Positions 37,296 to 44,185 of a stretch of DNA of 64,000 bases are shown piece after piece. A program made the position numbers and the translations under genes. Source of the DNA: DATBLE01 sp963734065 (lineage in GTDB: Bacteria > Actinomycetota > Thermoleophilia > Gaiellales > Gaiellaceae); contig CAVTFN010000004.1 of NCBI GenBank assembly GCA_963734065.1, positions 496,001 to 560,000 on the forward strand. Reading direction: 5' to 3'. Numbering within the stretch: position 1 is the stretch's first letter; each line of letters opens with the position of its first letter. The notes under the pieces were generated by a model. That model saw nothing but the letters and a program-made list of their open reading frames with translations, had not been told where the DNA came from and did no database searches.

Positions 37296-38179
37296 TCCTC
37301 GTCACCGGCGGCACCGGGTTCGTCGGGCCGAAGGTCGTCCACGCGCTGCGCGCCCAGGAACGCGACGTCCGCTGCCTCGTCCGCAAGCCGAGCCGGGCGG
37401 GGACGCTGAAGGCGTGGGGATGCGAGGTGGTGCAGGGAGACGTGACCGACGCGGAGAGCGTGCGCCGCGCCGCGGAGGGCTGCGACGCCGTCGTCCACCT
37501 GGTGGCGATCATCGCCGGCAGCCGGGAAGCCTTCGGCCGCGTGATGACCGGCGGGACGCAGAACGTGATTGCCGCGGCGAAGGCCGCCGGCGTGCGCCGC
37601 TTCGTGCTGATGAGCGCGCTCGGCGTCTCCGAGCAGACGATGACGCTCGTCCCGTACTACGAGGCCAAGTGGACGATGGAGGAGGCCGTCCGCGAGTCGG
37701 GGCTCGAGCACGTGGTCTTCCGCCCCAGCTTCGTCTTCGGCCGCGACGGCGGCGTCCTGCCCCTGTTCGTCCGGCAGGTGCGGTGGTCACCGGTCACGCC
37801 GGTCCTGGGCAGCGGCGAACGTCGGCTCCAGCCGATCTGGGTCGAGGACGTCGCCGCCTTCTTCGCGGCGGCGGTCGACTCACCGGCCGGGGCGGCGAAC
37901 CGGACGTTCGACCTCGTCGGGCCCGACCGTGTGACCTGGAACGAGCTGTACGAGCGGATCGCGCGCACGCTCGGGAAGCGCCGACGCCAGGCCCATGTCC
38001 CGATCTCGCTGGCGCGGACGGGCGCCGCGGTCGCCGAGCGCCTGCCCCGGCCGCTGCTCACCCGCGACCAGCTGACGATGCTCGAGGCCGGCGACAACGT
38101 CGGTGACCCTGCGCCGGCGCGGGAAGCGTTCGGGATCGAGCCGATCGGGCTCGACGAGCAGCTGCGGCGGGCAGCGTGA
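37292..38179 (+). CDS. NAD(P)-dependent epimerase/dehydratase-like protein (NDUFA9-type atypical SDR)
   Basis: A 295-residue Rossmann-fold protein with the nucleotide motif ILVTGGTGFVGPKVVHAL (residues 2-19), GDVTDAESVRRAAEGCDAVVHL and SALGVSEQTMTLVPYYEAKWTMEEAVRESGLEHVVFRPSFVFG. The YxxxK arrangement (YYEAK) and the HVVFRPS segment place it with atypical SDRs related to complex I subunit NDUFA9 and quinone- or isoflavone-reductase-like proteins. Substrate unknown. It is translationally coupled to dcd. Confidence 0.88.
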   Translation: MILVTGGTGFVGPKVVHALRAQERDVRCLVRKPSRAGTLKAWGCEVVQGDVTDAESVRRAAEGCDAVVHLVAIIAGSREAFGRVMTGGTQNVIAAAKAAGVRRFVLMSALGVSEQTMTLVPYYEAKWTMEEAVRESGLEHVVFRPSFVFGRDGGVLPLFVRQVRWSPVTPVLGSGERRLQPIWVEDVAAFFAAAVDSPAGAANRTFDLVGPDRVTWNELYERIARTLGKRRRQAHVPISLARTGAAVAERLPRPLLTRDQLTMLEAGDNVGDPAPAREAFGIEPIGLDEQLRRAA

Positions 38180-38181
38180 GA

Positions 38182-38187
38182 TAAGGT
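38182..38187 (+). promoter_or_regulatory. leaderless -10 box of small lipoprotein gene
   Basis: TAAGGT, then 7 nt (CGGCGGC) to the GTG at 38195. The 7-nt spacer is identical to that of dcd. Confidence 0.55.
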
Positions 38188-38194
38188 CGGCGGC

Positions 38195-38677
38195 GTGCGG
38201 AGGGCTGTCCTTCTCGTCGTCGCACTCGTGCTCGTTGCCGCCGGCTGCGGCGGAGGCGGCGGGAGCGACCAGACCGCCAAGCCGCTGACGAAGGCGCAGT
38301 ACCAGGCCAAGCTGCAGCAGCTGTCGAACGAGGTCGGCGCCGAGCTGCGGAAGTCGGTCGGCGCGTCGACGACGCTGAAGCAGAGCGACGTCCCGAAGCT
38401 CCAGAAGTCGCTGCGCTCCCTCGCAGGGAAGCTCGATGCGGTGACCCCTCCGGCCAAGGTCGCCGATCTGCACACCCGGCTGATCGCGGCCGTGCGCGAC
38501 TTCGCCGACGAGCTGCCCTCGCTCGCGAAGGCCCTCGAGCAGGCGAAGGATCCGTCCGCCGCGATCGCCGCGGTGTTCGGCGCGAAGCCGATCGAGGCCC
38601 TGATCCAGCTCCAGCAGGCCTTCAAGGACAAGGGCTACGACATCAGCAGCCTGCTCGACGCCGGCTCGGGGCCGTAG
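38195..38677 (+). CDS. small lipoprotein of unknown function
   Basis: A 160-residue predicted lipoprotein. The signal peptide MRRAVLLVVALVLVAAGC ends in an AAGC lipobox (Cys 18), followed by a Gly-rich tether and an all-helical domain (about 32-150) rich in Lys, Ala, Leu and Gln, with heptad-like spacing that may form a helical bundle. No family recognised. The GTG start is set by the leaderless -10 7 nt before it. A strong hairpin terminator begins 7 nt after its stop. Confidence 0.82.
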   Translation: MRRAVLLVVALVLVAAGCGGGGGSDQTAKPLTKAQYQAKLQQLSNEVGAELRKSVGASTTLKQSDVPKLQKSLRSLAGKLDAVTPPAKVADLHTRLIAAVRDFADELPSLAKALEQAKDPSAAIAAVFGAKPIEALIQLQQAFKDKGYDISSLLDAGSGP

Positions 38678-38683
38678 AAAGAC

Positions 38684-38710
38684 CGAGGGCCGCTCCAAGA
38701 GCGGCCCTCG
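38684..38710 (-). terminator. intrinsic terminator (works at least on the minus strand)
   Basis: An 11-bp perfect stem, CGAGGGCCGCT (38684-38694) and AGCGGCCCTCG (38700-38710), with a 5-nt loop. On the minus strand it is followed by GTCTTTCT. It lies at the end of the gene-free region downstream of the O-methyltransferase and just after the plus-strand lipoprotein, so it may stop both. Confidence 0.75.
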
Positions 38711-38927
38711 TATCTCGGTCACCAGCCTGTACTAGCAAGGGCGCTTCCTGCCGCTCTGTCTACTAGGGCGGCGGCGCTCACCGCGAATGCGGCGATAACA
38801 CAGCGAAACCCCTACGCTGGCTAGGCGATTCCCCTCTTCAGGTCCCGGGGCACGCCCCTACCGGCTGGCACCTCCACTGCCCGTACTGTCATCGCTCAAG
38901 TCGGACCACCTCCTTTCCGCGGTGATC
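38711..38927 (-). other. structured gene-free region with 16S-tail complement and mini-ORF
   Basis: No normal gene. Read on the minus strand after the O-methyltransferase stop, it carries AAAGGAGGTGGTCC (near 38903-38916), complementary to the conserved 16S rRNA 3' end over 14 nt with one G-U pair. A TTG 14-codon frame (38899-38858) starts 9 nt after its GGAGG; an ATG frame of 23 codons overlaps it. Several small hairpins follow (GGGGC-GT-GCCCC; CCGC-ATTC-GCGG), then the terminator. It could be a peptide gene, a translational regulator or a small RNA. Confidence 0.45.
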
Positions 38928-39527
38928 TCACTTTAGCGATTGAGTGAGGACGACGCTCACCTCCAACCCGCGGTCGAGCGGAACGGTCACGCTCTCCAGT
39001 CCGGGGTCCGCCTGCCGAGCGCGCGAGTACGCGCCGAGCGTCTCCTCGTGGGAGAGCACGTTGTCGGCGACGACCAGCCCACCGGGCTCCAGCTTCGGCC
39101 GGGCGAGCTCGAAGTACCGCTCGTAGTCCTCCTTCTCGGCATCGATGAAGACGACGTCGAAGACGTCCTCGATCGCCGACAGGCTCTCCTTTGCATCGCC
39201 CTCGACCAGATCTGCCCACTCGCCCAGCCCGGCTTCGTCGATGTTGCGGCGCCAGGCCTCGCACTTCGCCGGGTCGTGCTCGAGCGAGACGACCCTGCCG
39301 CCGAGGATGCGCGCACCGGCGGCGAGCCAGATCGTCGAGTACCCGCGCGAGCCGCCGATCTCGAGCACCTCGCACGCGTTCTGCGGCGCGACGAGGGCGA
39401 ACAGGAACTGCCCCGTCGTCGGCGACACGGCACGCGCGCGGAGCTCCTGGGGGAGGCCGCGGGCCCGCTCGTCGGCATCCTCCGCCGCGAGGCGGGCGAG
39501 CACGGCGCGCACGCGGTCGTCGAGCAT
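38928..39527 (-). CDS. SAM-dependent O-methyltransferase (catechol/caffeoyl-CoA type)
   Basis: A 199-residue class I methyltransferase. It has the SAM motif VLEIGGSRGYSTIWLA (about 53-68), the acidic residue in VVSLEHD, and the metal/substrate region DVVFIDAEKEDYERYFELARPKLEPGGLVVADNVL characteristic of the O-methyltransferase family 3 (YrrM/caffeoyl-CoA-like). Substrate unknown. ATG at 39527 lies 6 nt after a TAAGCT box. Confidence 0.9.
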   Translation of the reverse strand: MLDDRVRAVLARLAAEDADERARGLPQELRARAVSPTTGQFLFALVAPQNACEVLEIGGSRGYSTIWLAAGARILGGRVVSLEHDPAKCEAWRRNIDEAGLGEWADLVEGDAKESLSAIEDVFDVVFIDAEKEDYERYFELARPKLEPGGLVVADNVLSHEETLGAYSRARQADPGLESVTVPLDRGLEVSVVLTQSLK

Positions 39528-39533
39528 GGCGCC

Positions 39534-39539
39534 AGCTTA
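39534..39539 (-). promoter_or_regulatory. leaderless -10 box of O-methyltransferase
   Basis: TAAGCT, then GGCGCC, then ATG at 39527. Confidence 0.55.
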
Positions 39540-39555
39540 GGCGACGGCGCTTCAA

Positions 39556-39639
39556 GGGTCTGACTCCGAAGGGGTCTGACCCCGCCGGGTGGTCGCGCAA
39601 CCGTTTCTGCAGGGACAGTCCCCTTCGGGGACGGTCCCT
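39556..39639. repeat. intergenic cluster of GGGTCTGACCCC and GGGACAGTCCC repeats
   Basis: GGGTCTGACTCC (39556-39567) and GGGGTCTGACCCC (39571-39583) form a paired unit. GGGACAGTCCC (39612-39622) and GGGACGGTCCC (39628-39638) form a second, separated by CTTCG. Both units fold as long hairpins. They fill the gap between the Rieske gene stop and the O-methyltransferase start. Confidence 0.75.
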
Positions 39640-39955
39640 AGAGGGAGAGCTCGACCTTGACCATCCCGTCGACGACTCGGACGGGATAGATCGACACCGG
39701 CTCGAAGGCCGGCAGCGTCAGCGCCTCGCCGCTGCGAATGTCGAAGTTCGCGCCGTGGCGTGGACAGACGACCACGCCCGTCTCCGGGTCGAACTCGCCC
39801 TCGCAGAGCGGCCCGTCGTCGTGGGAGCAGCGGTCCTCGATCGCGTAGTACGTGCCGTCGAGGTTGTAGACACCGACCGACACGAGGCCGGCGGTGACGA
39901 TCTTCATCTCCCCCGGCGGCAGCTCGTCGACCGGGCACACGTCGAGCTCGGGCAC
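39638..39955 (-). CDS. Rieske-type [2Fe-2S] ferredoxin
   Basis: A 105-residue soluble Rieske protein of the bacterial dioxygenase-ferredoxin/NirD type. Cluster ligands are CSHDDGPL (C-x-H) at about 44-46 and CPRHGANF (C-x2-H) at about 64-67. GTG start 3 nt after the sufU stop. Such Rieske proteins recur in actinomycete suf operons, where they probably supply electrons or a cluster function. Its last base pairs abut the intergenic repeat cluster. Confidence 0.92.
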   Translation of the reverse strand: MPELDVCPVDELPPGEMKIVTAGLVSVGVYNLDGTYYAIEDRCSHDDGPLCEGEFDPETGVVVCPRHGANFDIRSGEALTLPAFEPVSIYPVRVVDGMVKVELSL

Positions 39956-39958
39956 GCG

Positions 39959-40402
39959 TCAGCGGAGCTCGAGATCCTCGAGCTCGGCGAGCCCTTCCGG
40001 CAGCGGCGTCCCCTTGCCCTTGTGCAGCGCCAGCCTGAGCGTGGTCAGGCCGAGGATCGCGCACTTGAGCCGCACCGGGGTCAGCGGGATGCCGATCTCC
40101 TCGAGCAGCTCCTCCTTCGGCATCCCGGCCACCTCGCTCGCCTTCCGGCCCTTGACCATTTCGGTCAGCATCGACGTCGCGGCCTGCGAGATCGCGCACC
40201 CGCGGCCGGAGAACATCACGTCGTCGATCGTGTCGCCGTCCTCGCCGAAGGCGACGTAGATCGAAACCTCGTCGCCGCAGAGCGGGTTCTGGCCCTCCGC
40301 CTCCGCGTCGGCGTCCTCCATCACGCCGTGCCCGCGCGGGTTCTTGTAGTGGTCGAGGATGACCTCCCTATAGAGCTGGTCGAACTCGCTCAGCTCTGCC
40401 AC
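39959..40402 (-). CDS. sufU: Fe-S assembly protein SufU (IscU-like)
   Basis: A 147-residue zinc-dependent sulfurtransferase partner of SufS. It shows the conserved LYREVILDHYKNPRG, NPLCGDEV (first Cys), FSGRGCAISQAATSMLTEMVKG (second Cys) and LKCAILGL (third Cys). The insert between the second and third cysteines is typical of SufU rather than IscU. It lies 1 nt after sufS. Confidence 0.95.
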   Translation of the reverse strand: MAELSEFDQLYREVILDHYKNPRGHGVMEDADAEAEGQNPLCGDEVSIYVAFGEDGDTIDDVMFSGRGCAISQAATSMLTEMVKGRKASEVAGMPKEELLEEIGIPLTPVRLKCAILGLTTLRLALHKGKGTPLPEGLAELEDLELR

Positions 40403-40403
40403 C

Positions 40404-41648
40404 TCACCCCAGAACGTCCTTGGCCTTCCCGAGGCCCTCGACCAGGCGGTCGATCTCCTCGGGGATCGTGTACAGGTAGAAGCTCGCGCGGTTCGTCGCC
40501 GCCACCCCGAGCCGTGTCATCAGCGGCTGGCAGCAGTGGTGGCCGGCCCGGATCGCGATGCCCTCCCAGTCGAGCACCTGCGCGACGTCGTGCGGGTGGA
40601 CGCCCTCGACGTTGAACGAGACGAGCCCGACCCGCCGGTCCGGCGGCGGCCCGTAGACGGTGACGAACGGCAGCTCGGCCAGCCGCTCGAGCGCGTACTC
40701 GGCGAGCTCGTGCTCGTGCTGCTCGATCGCCTCGAGCCCGACCGCCTCGAGGTAGTCGATCGCGACGCCGAGCCCGTACGCCTCCGCGATCGCGGGCGTA
40801 CCGGCCTCGAACTTGTACGGCAGCTCGTTCCAGAGCGTCTCCTCGACCTTGACCGACCGGATCATCGAGCCGCCGTAGTTGAACGGCGACATCGCCTCGA
40901 GCAGCTCGCGGCGGCCCCAGAGCACCCCGGCCCCGGTCGGACCACACATCTTGTGCGACGAGAAGGCGACGAAGTCGGCGCCGAGCGTCTGGACGTCGAT
41001 GCGCCGATGCGGCGCCGCCTGCGCTGCGTCGACGACCATGATCGCCCCGCGCTCGTGCGCCCAGGCGGCGAGACGCTCGATCGGGTTGATCGTGCCGAGC
41101 GAGTTCGAGACCAGATTGGCGGCGACGACCTTGACCTGCGCGTCGCCGGCGACCTCGTCGAGCAGGTCCATCCGCAGCTCGCCGAGATCGTCGATCGGCA
41201 GCATCCGGAAGTCGGCGCCGGTGCGGCGCGCGATCTGCTGCCAGGGCACGAAGTTGGAGTGGTGCTCGAGCTCGGTGACGAGAGCGAGGTCGCCGGGTCC
41301 GAGATTGTCGAGGCCCCAGGCGTAGGCGACGAGGTTGAGCGCCTCGGTCGCCTGGCGGGTGAAGATCACCTCGCGCGTGGACGACGCGTTCAGGAAGGCG
41401 CGCACCTTCTCGCGCGCGCCCTCGTAACCCTCGGTCGCGCGCTCGGACAGCGTGTAGACGCCGCGGTGCACGTTCGAGTACGAGGTCGCGTAGAAGTCCC
41501 GCATCGCGTCGAGCACCTGCCGCGGCTTCTGCGAGGTGACCGCGGAGTCGAGGAAGGCGAGCGGCTTCCCGTGGATGGGCTGCTCGAAGACGGGGAAATC
41601 GGCGCGCAGCTTGTGCGCGTCGAGCTTCGGAGTCGTCGTCACCGCCAT
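40404..41648 (-). CDS. sufS: cysteine desulfurase SufS
   Basis: PLP-dependent desulfurase supplying sulfur for Fe-S clusters, 414 residues. Landmarks are FLDSAVTSQKPRQVLDAM, EHHSNFVPWQQ, DAAQAAPHRRIDVQTLGADFVAFSSHKMCGPTGAGVLWG with the Schiff-base lysine in SHK, and the active cysteine in RAGHHCCQPLM. Two adjacent Cys occur at that position. The ATG at 41648 is 6 nt after TACGAT; the open frame extends further but runs through the divergent gene. Confidence 0.95.
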   Translation of the reverse strand: MAVTTTPKLDAHKLRADFPVFEQPIHGKPLAFLDSAVTSQKPRQVLDAMRDFYATSYSNVHRGVYTLSERATEGYEGAREKVRAFLNASSTREVIFTRQATEALNLVAYAWGLDNLGPGDLALVTELEHHSNFVPWQQIARRTGADFRMLPIDDLGELRMDLLDEVAGDAQVKVVAANLVSNSLGTINPIERLAAWAHERGAIMVVDAAQAAPHRRIDVQTLGADFVAFSSHKMCGPTGAGVLWGRRELLEAMSPFNYGGSMIRSVKVEETLWNELPYKFEAGTPAIAEAYGLGVAIDYLEAVGLEAIEQHEHELAEYALERLAELPFVTVYGPPPDRRVGLVSFNVEGVHPHDVAQVLDWEGIAIRAGHHCCQPLMTRLGVAATNRASFYLYTIPEEIDRLVEGLGKAKDVLG

Positions 41649-41654
41649 GTGTCC

Positions 41655-41660
41655 ATCGTA
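41655..41660 (-). promoter_or_regulatory. leaderless -10 box of sufS
   Basis: TACGAT, then GGACAC, then the ATG at 41648. Only 39 nt separate this start codon from that of the divergent queuosine-salvage gene, for which TCGAAT (41676-41681), also 6 nt before its ATG, is the weaker -10 candidate. Confidence 0.6.
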
Positions 41661-41687
41661 CCCGCGCGATTGTGGTCGAATGCCGCA

Positions 41688-42662
41688 ATGGCCCATCCCG
41701 TGCTCGACTCCGTGCTCCCGGTGGTCGAGGCGTCGCAAGACGTCTCGATCGACCTCGACCGCCTCGCCGACCACGCCGGCTGGATGGCGTACGAGGAGCT
41801 CCCGCCGCCGGCATTCATCCTTCCCTTCCCGCTCGAGCTCGACCGCGACGGGATCGTCGACTTCGTCCTGACCGCGACCTGCGTCAACTTCGCGTTCACC
41901 GACTTCGCAACGCGGGAGCGGTGGGAGGTCGTCCACGACGGCCGGGCCCTGGCCGACGCAGACGGGATGCACCTCTGTCTGCAGCGGGCGCTCGCCGAGG
42001 GGGCGCCGGTCACCGACGGTGCCTGGTTGAGCGAGGTGACCGAGGACGACCTGCGCGGGATCTTCCGGGGCGGCACGTCGGAGCTCCAGCTCCTGGACGA
42101 GCGCGCGCGTATCTGGCGTGAGGTCGGCGCGACGCTCGTCGAGCGCTACGACGGACGCTTCTCGAACGTGCTCGCCTCCGGCCCGCGTCGCCTCTACGAC
42201 GACGGCGGCGGGTTCCTGGAGCTGCTGACGCGCGATTTCCCGCGCTTCGACGACGTCGCCACCTACGCGGGCGAGACGGTGCGGTTCTGGAAGCTCGCGC
42301 AGCTCTCGGTCTGGATCCTGCAGGCGACCCTTCCCGGCGGCACCGACTTCGAGGATCTCGGGCGCCTGACCGCGTTCGCCGACTACATCGTCCCGGCGGC
42401 GCTGCGCGTGCTGGGGATCACGAGCTACTCGGACGAGCTGGAGGCGACGATCCGCGAAGGCAGGCCGATCGAGGCCGGCTCGGCGTGGGAGGTGGAGATC
42501 CGGGCGCACACGATCTACGCCTGCGACGAGCTGACCAGGCGCGTGAACGAGCTGCGCCCGCCCGAGCTGCAGGCGATCGTCCCGCAGGTGGACGCGCGAT
42601 TGTGGGTGCCGTTTCACCGCACGCACTACCCGCACCACCTGACGCGGACGGTCTTCTACTAG
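41688..42662 (+). CDS. queuosine salvage protein (Qng1/DUF2419 family)
   Basis: A 324-residue member of the queuosine 5'-phosphate N-glycosylase family, which releases queuine from Q nucleotides. Diagnostic segments are VLTATCVNFAFTDF, ALAEGAPVTDGAWL, LTAFADYIVPAALRVLGITSYS and GSAWEVEIRAHTIYACDEL, with the C-terminal RTVFY. The family KRAQ motif reads KLAQ here. ATG start at 41688. It is divergent from sufS and precedes a P450; no other Q-pathway gene is in the window. Confidence 0.85.
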   Translation: MAHPVLDSVLPVVEASQDVSIDLDRLADHAGWMAYEELPPPAFILPFPLELDRDGIVDFVLTATCVNFAFTDFATRERWEVVHDGRALADADGMHLCLQRALAEGAPVTDGAWLSEVTEDDLRGIFRGGTSELQLLDERARIWREVGATLVERYDGRFSNVLASGPRRLYDDGGGFLELLTRDFPRFDDVATYAGETVRFWKLAQLSVWILQATLPGGTDFEDLGRLTAFADYIVPAALRVLGITSYSDELEATIREGRPIEAGSAWEVEIRAHTIYACDELTRRVNELRPPELQAIVPQVDARLWVPFHRTHYPHHLTRTVFY

Positions 42663-42691
42663 ACGATCCTCCCTGCGAGACTGCGCAGGCG

Positions 42692-44185
42692 GTGAACAGA
42701 CTGCTGCGCCTCGGGGTCCTCGCCGCGGCACCATGGCCGCTCGCCTACGCCTGCTCGAAGCCGCAGCTCGCACGTGCGTATCCCCGCGTGACGGCGATCC
42801 GGGCCGCATATCTCCTCGCGTACCTTGCGGCGGCCGCCGCCTGCGCCGTCTTCGCACCGGTCGTGCTCGTCCCCTTCGCCGTCATCGCGCTGGCGGGGAC
42901 CCTGGCCGGCCTCTGGCTCATGCGGCCCGGCACCGGCGGTTCGCAGCGCCTGCCGCCCGGCTCGCTCTCACTCGTCCCCGTCCGCCAGTTCGTCGACGAG
43001 GACTTCCTGGCCCGTCAGGCGGATCGCGTCGGGCCCGTCACGAAGACGACCTGGCCGACGCTCGATCAGCCCGTCGTCTGCGTGTACGGGCTCCGCCGAG
43101 CGGCCGATCTCCTTCGCGACGACGCCGCGAGCCTGCGCGGAGTCGGCATCGCCTTCGACCCCCTGATCCCGGCCGGCTTCCTCCGCAACATGGAGCCTGA
43201 CGACCACGGGCACTACAAACGGCTGTTCGAGCGGGCCCTGACGGACGACCTCGTAGAAGCACGCCGGCCGGACCTCAAGGCAGCCGCGGCCGAGGCCCTC
43301 GCAGCGATGGCCGCAACGAACGGCAACGGTGCGGACCCGCGACCGCACCTCCTCCGTGCAACCGTGACCGCGTTCGTTCCGCTCCTGCTCGGCATCGAGC
43401 ACGCCTCGCCGGAGGGCCGCCGTGCCACCGAGATCTACGACGCGATGGGCGAGTTCCTCGAGTTCCGGGCGGATGACTCGGAGGAGGGGCGACGGTACCG
43501 GGCGATCGTGACCGAGCTCGAGGCGATCCTCCGCCACGGCGCCGCGCAGGCGCTTGACGCGCTGGCGGCGGGACGTGAGCCGATGCCGAGCGTCGTCTCG
43601 GCGATCGCCCGCGTCGATCCGGAGGTGCTCGACGACCCCAACGTCACGGGCAACCTCGTCCTCGTCCTGCGCACCGCCTCCGTCGATGTCGCAAGCCTGC
43701 TGCACTGGATCCTGAAGCTGCTCGGCGACCACCCCGAGTGGTACCTGCGGGTTCGCGAGGACGCATCCGGCGACCTCGCCCGGCGTGTCGTCCTCGAGAC
43801 ACTGCGACTGCATCAGAGCGAGTTCATCCAGCGGCGGGTGCTGGAGCCCGTCGAGATCGAGGGGCACACCGTCCCGGCAGGCTGGTTCGTCCGGCTGTGC
43901 GTGAGGGAGAGTCACCGGGACCCCGAGGTCTTCGCCGATCCGGCCTCGTTCGACCCCGACCGTTTCGCCGGCCGGCGGCTGTCGCGCTACGAGTACTCGC
44001 CGTTCGGACGGCTCGAGCACCGCTGCATCGGCGAGACGCTCACCCTGGCGCTCGCCGGCACCTTCGTCTCGGAGCTCGCCCGCGGCTACGACTGGACGGT
44101 CGTTCGGGACGGACCGCCCGAGTTCAACCGGTACCACTGGCGGCCGAGCAGACGGTTCAGGGTCCGCCTCGAGCCGCGCGTCTAG
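42692..44185 (+). CDS. cytochrome P450
   Basis: A 497-residue heme monooxygenase. The N-terminal ~70 residues contain hydrophobic helices (AAYLLAYLAAAAACAVFAPVVLVPFAVIALAGTLAGLWLM), so it is probably membrane-bound, unusual for bacteria. The ExxR motif is ETLRLH (~370) and the heme-thiolate loop is SPFGRLEHRCIGETL with Cys ~446. The I-helix region (VLRTASVDVASLLHWIL) lacks the usual AGxxT, so oxygen activation may differ. GTG start 29 nt after the salvage gene. It converges on sufD with a 4-nt overlap of stop codons. Confidence 0.88.
   Translation: MNRLLRLGVLAAAPWPLAYACSKPQLARAYPRVTAIRAAYLLAYLAAAAACAVFAPVVLVPFAVIALAGTLAGLWLMRPGTGGSQRLPPGSLSLVPVRQFVDEDFLARQADRVGPVTKTTWPTLDQPVVCVYGLRRAADLLRDDAASLRGVGIAFDPLIPAGFLRNMEPDDHGHYKRLFERALTDDLVEARRPDLKAAAAEALAAMAATNGNGADPRPHLLRATVTAFVPLLLGIEHASPEGRRATEIYDAMGEFLEFRADDSEEGRRYRAIVTELEAILRHGAAQALDALAAGREPMPSVVSAIARVDPEVLDDPNVTGNLVLVLRTASVDVASLLHWILKLLGDHPEWYLRVREDASGDLARRVVLETLRLHQSEFIQRRVLEPVEIEGHTVPAGWFVRLCVRESHRDPEVFADPASFDPDRFAGRRLSRYEYSPFGRLEHRCIGETLTLALAGTFVSELARGYDWTVVRDGPPEFNRYHWRPSRRFRVRLEPRV

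Noticed and set aside
38900..38920. Possible 16S rRNA 3' fragment
   Set aside because: Only about 15 bases match the conserved tail; nothing upstream resembles 16S rRNA. It is kept as a regulatory-motif finding instead.
41688..44185. Secondary-metabolite cluster around the P450
   Set aside because: No synthase, carrier protein or tailoring genes nearby; neighbours are Fe-S assembly and queuosine salvage.
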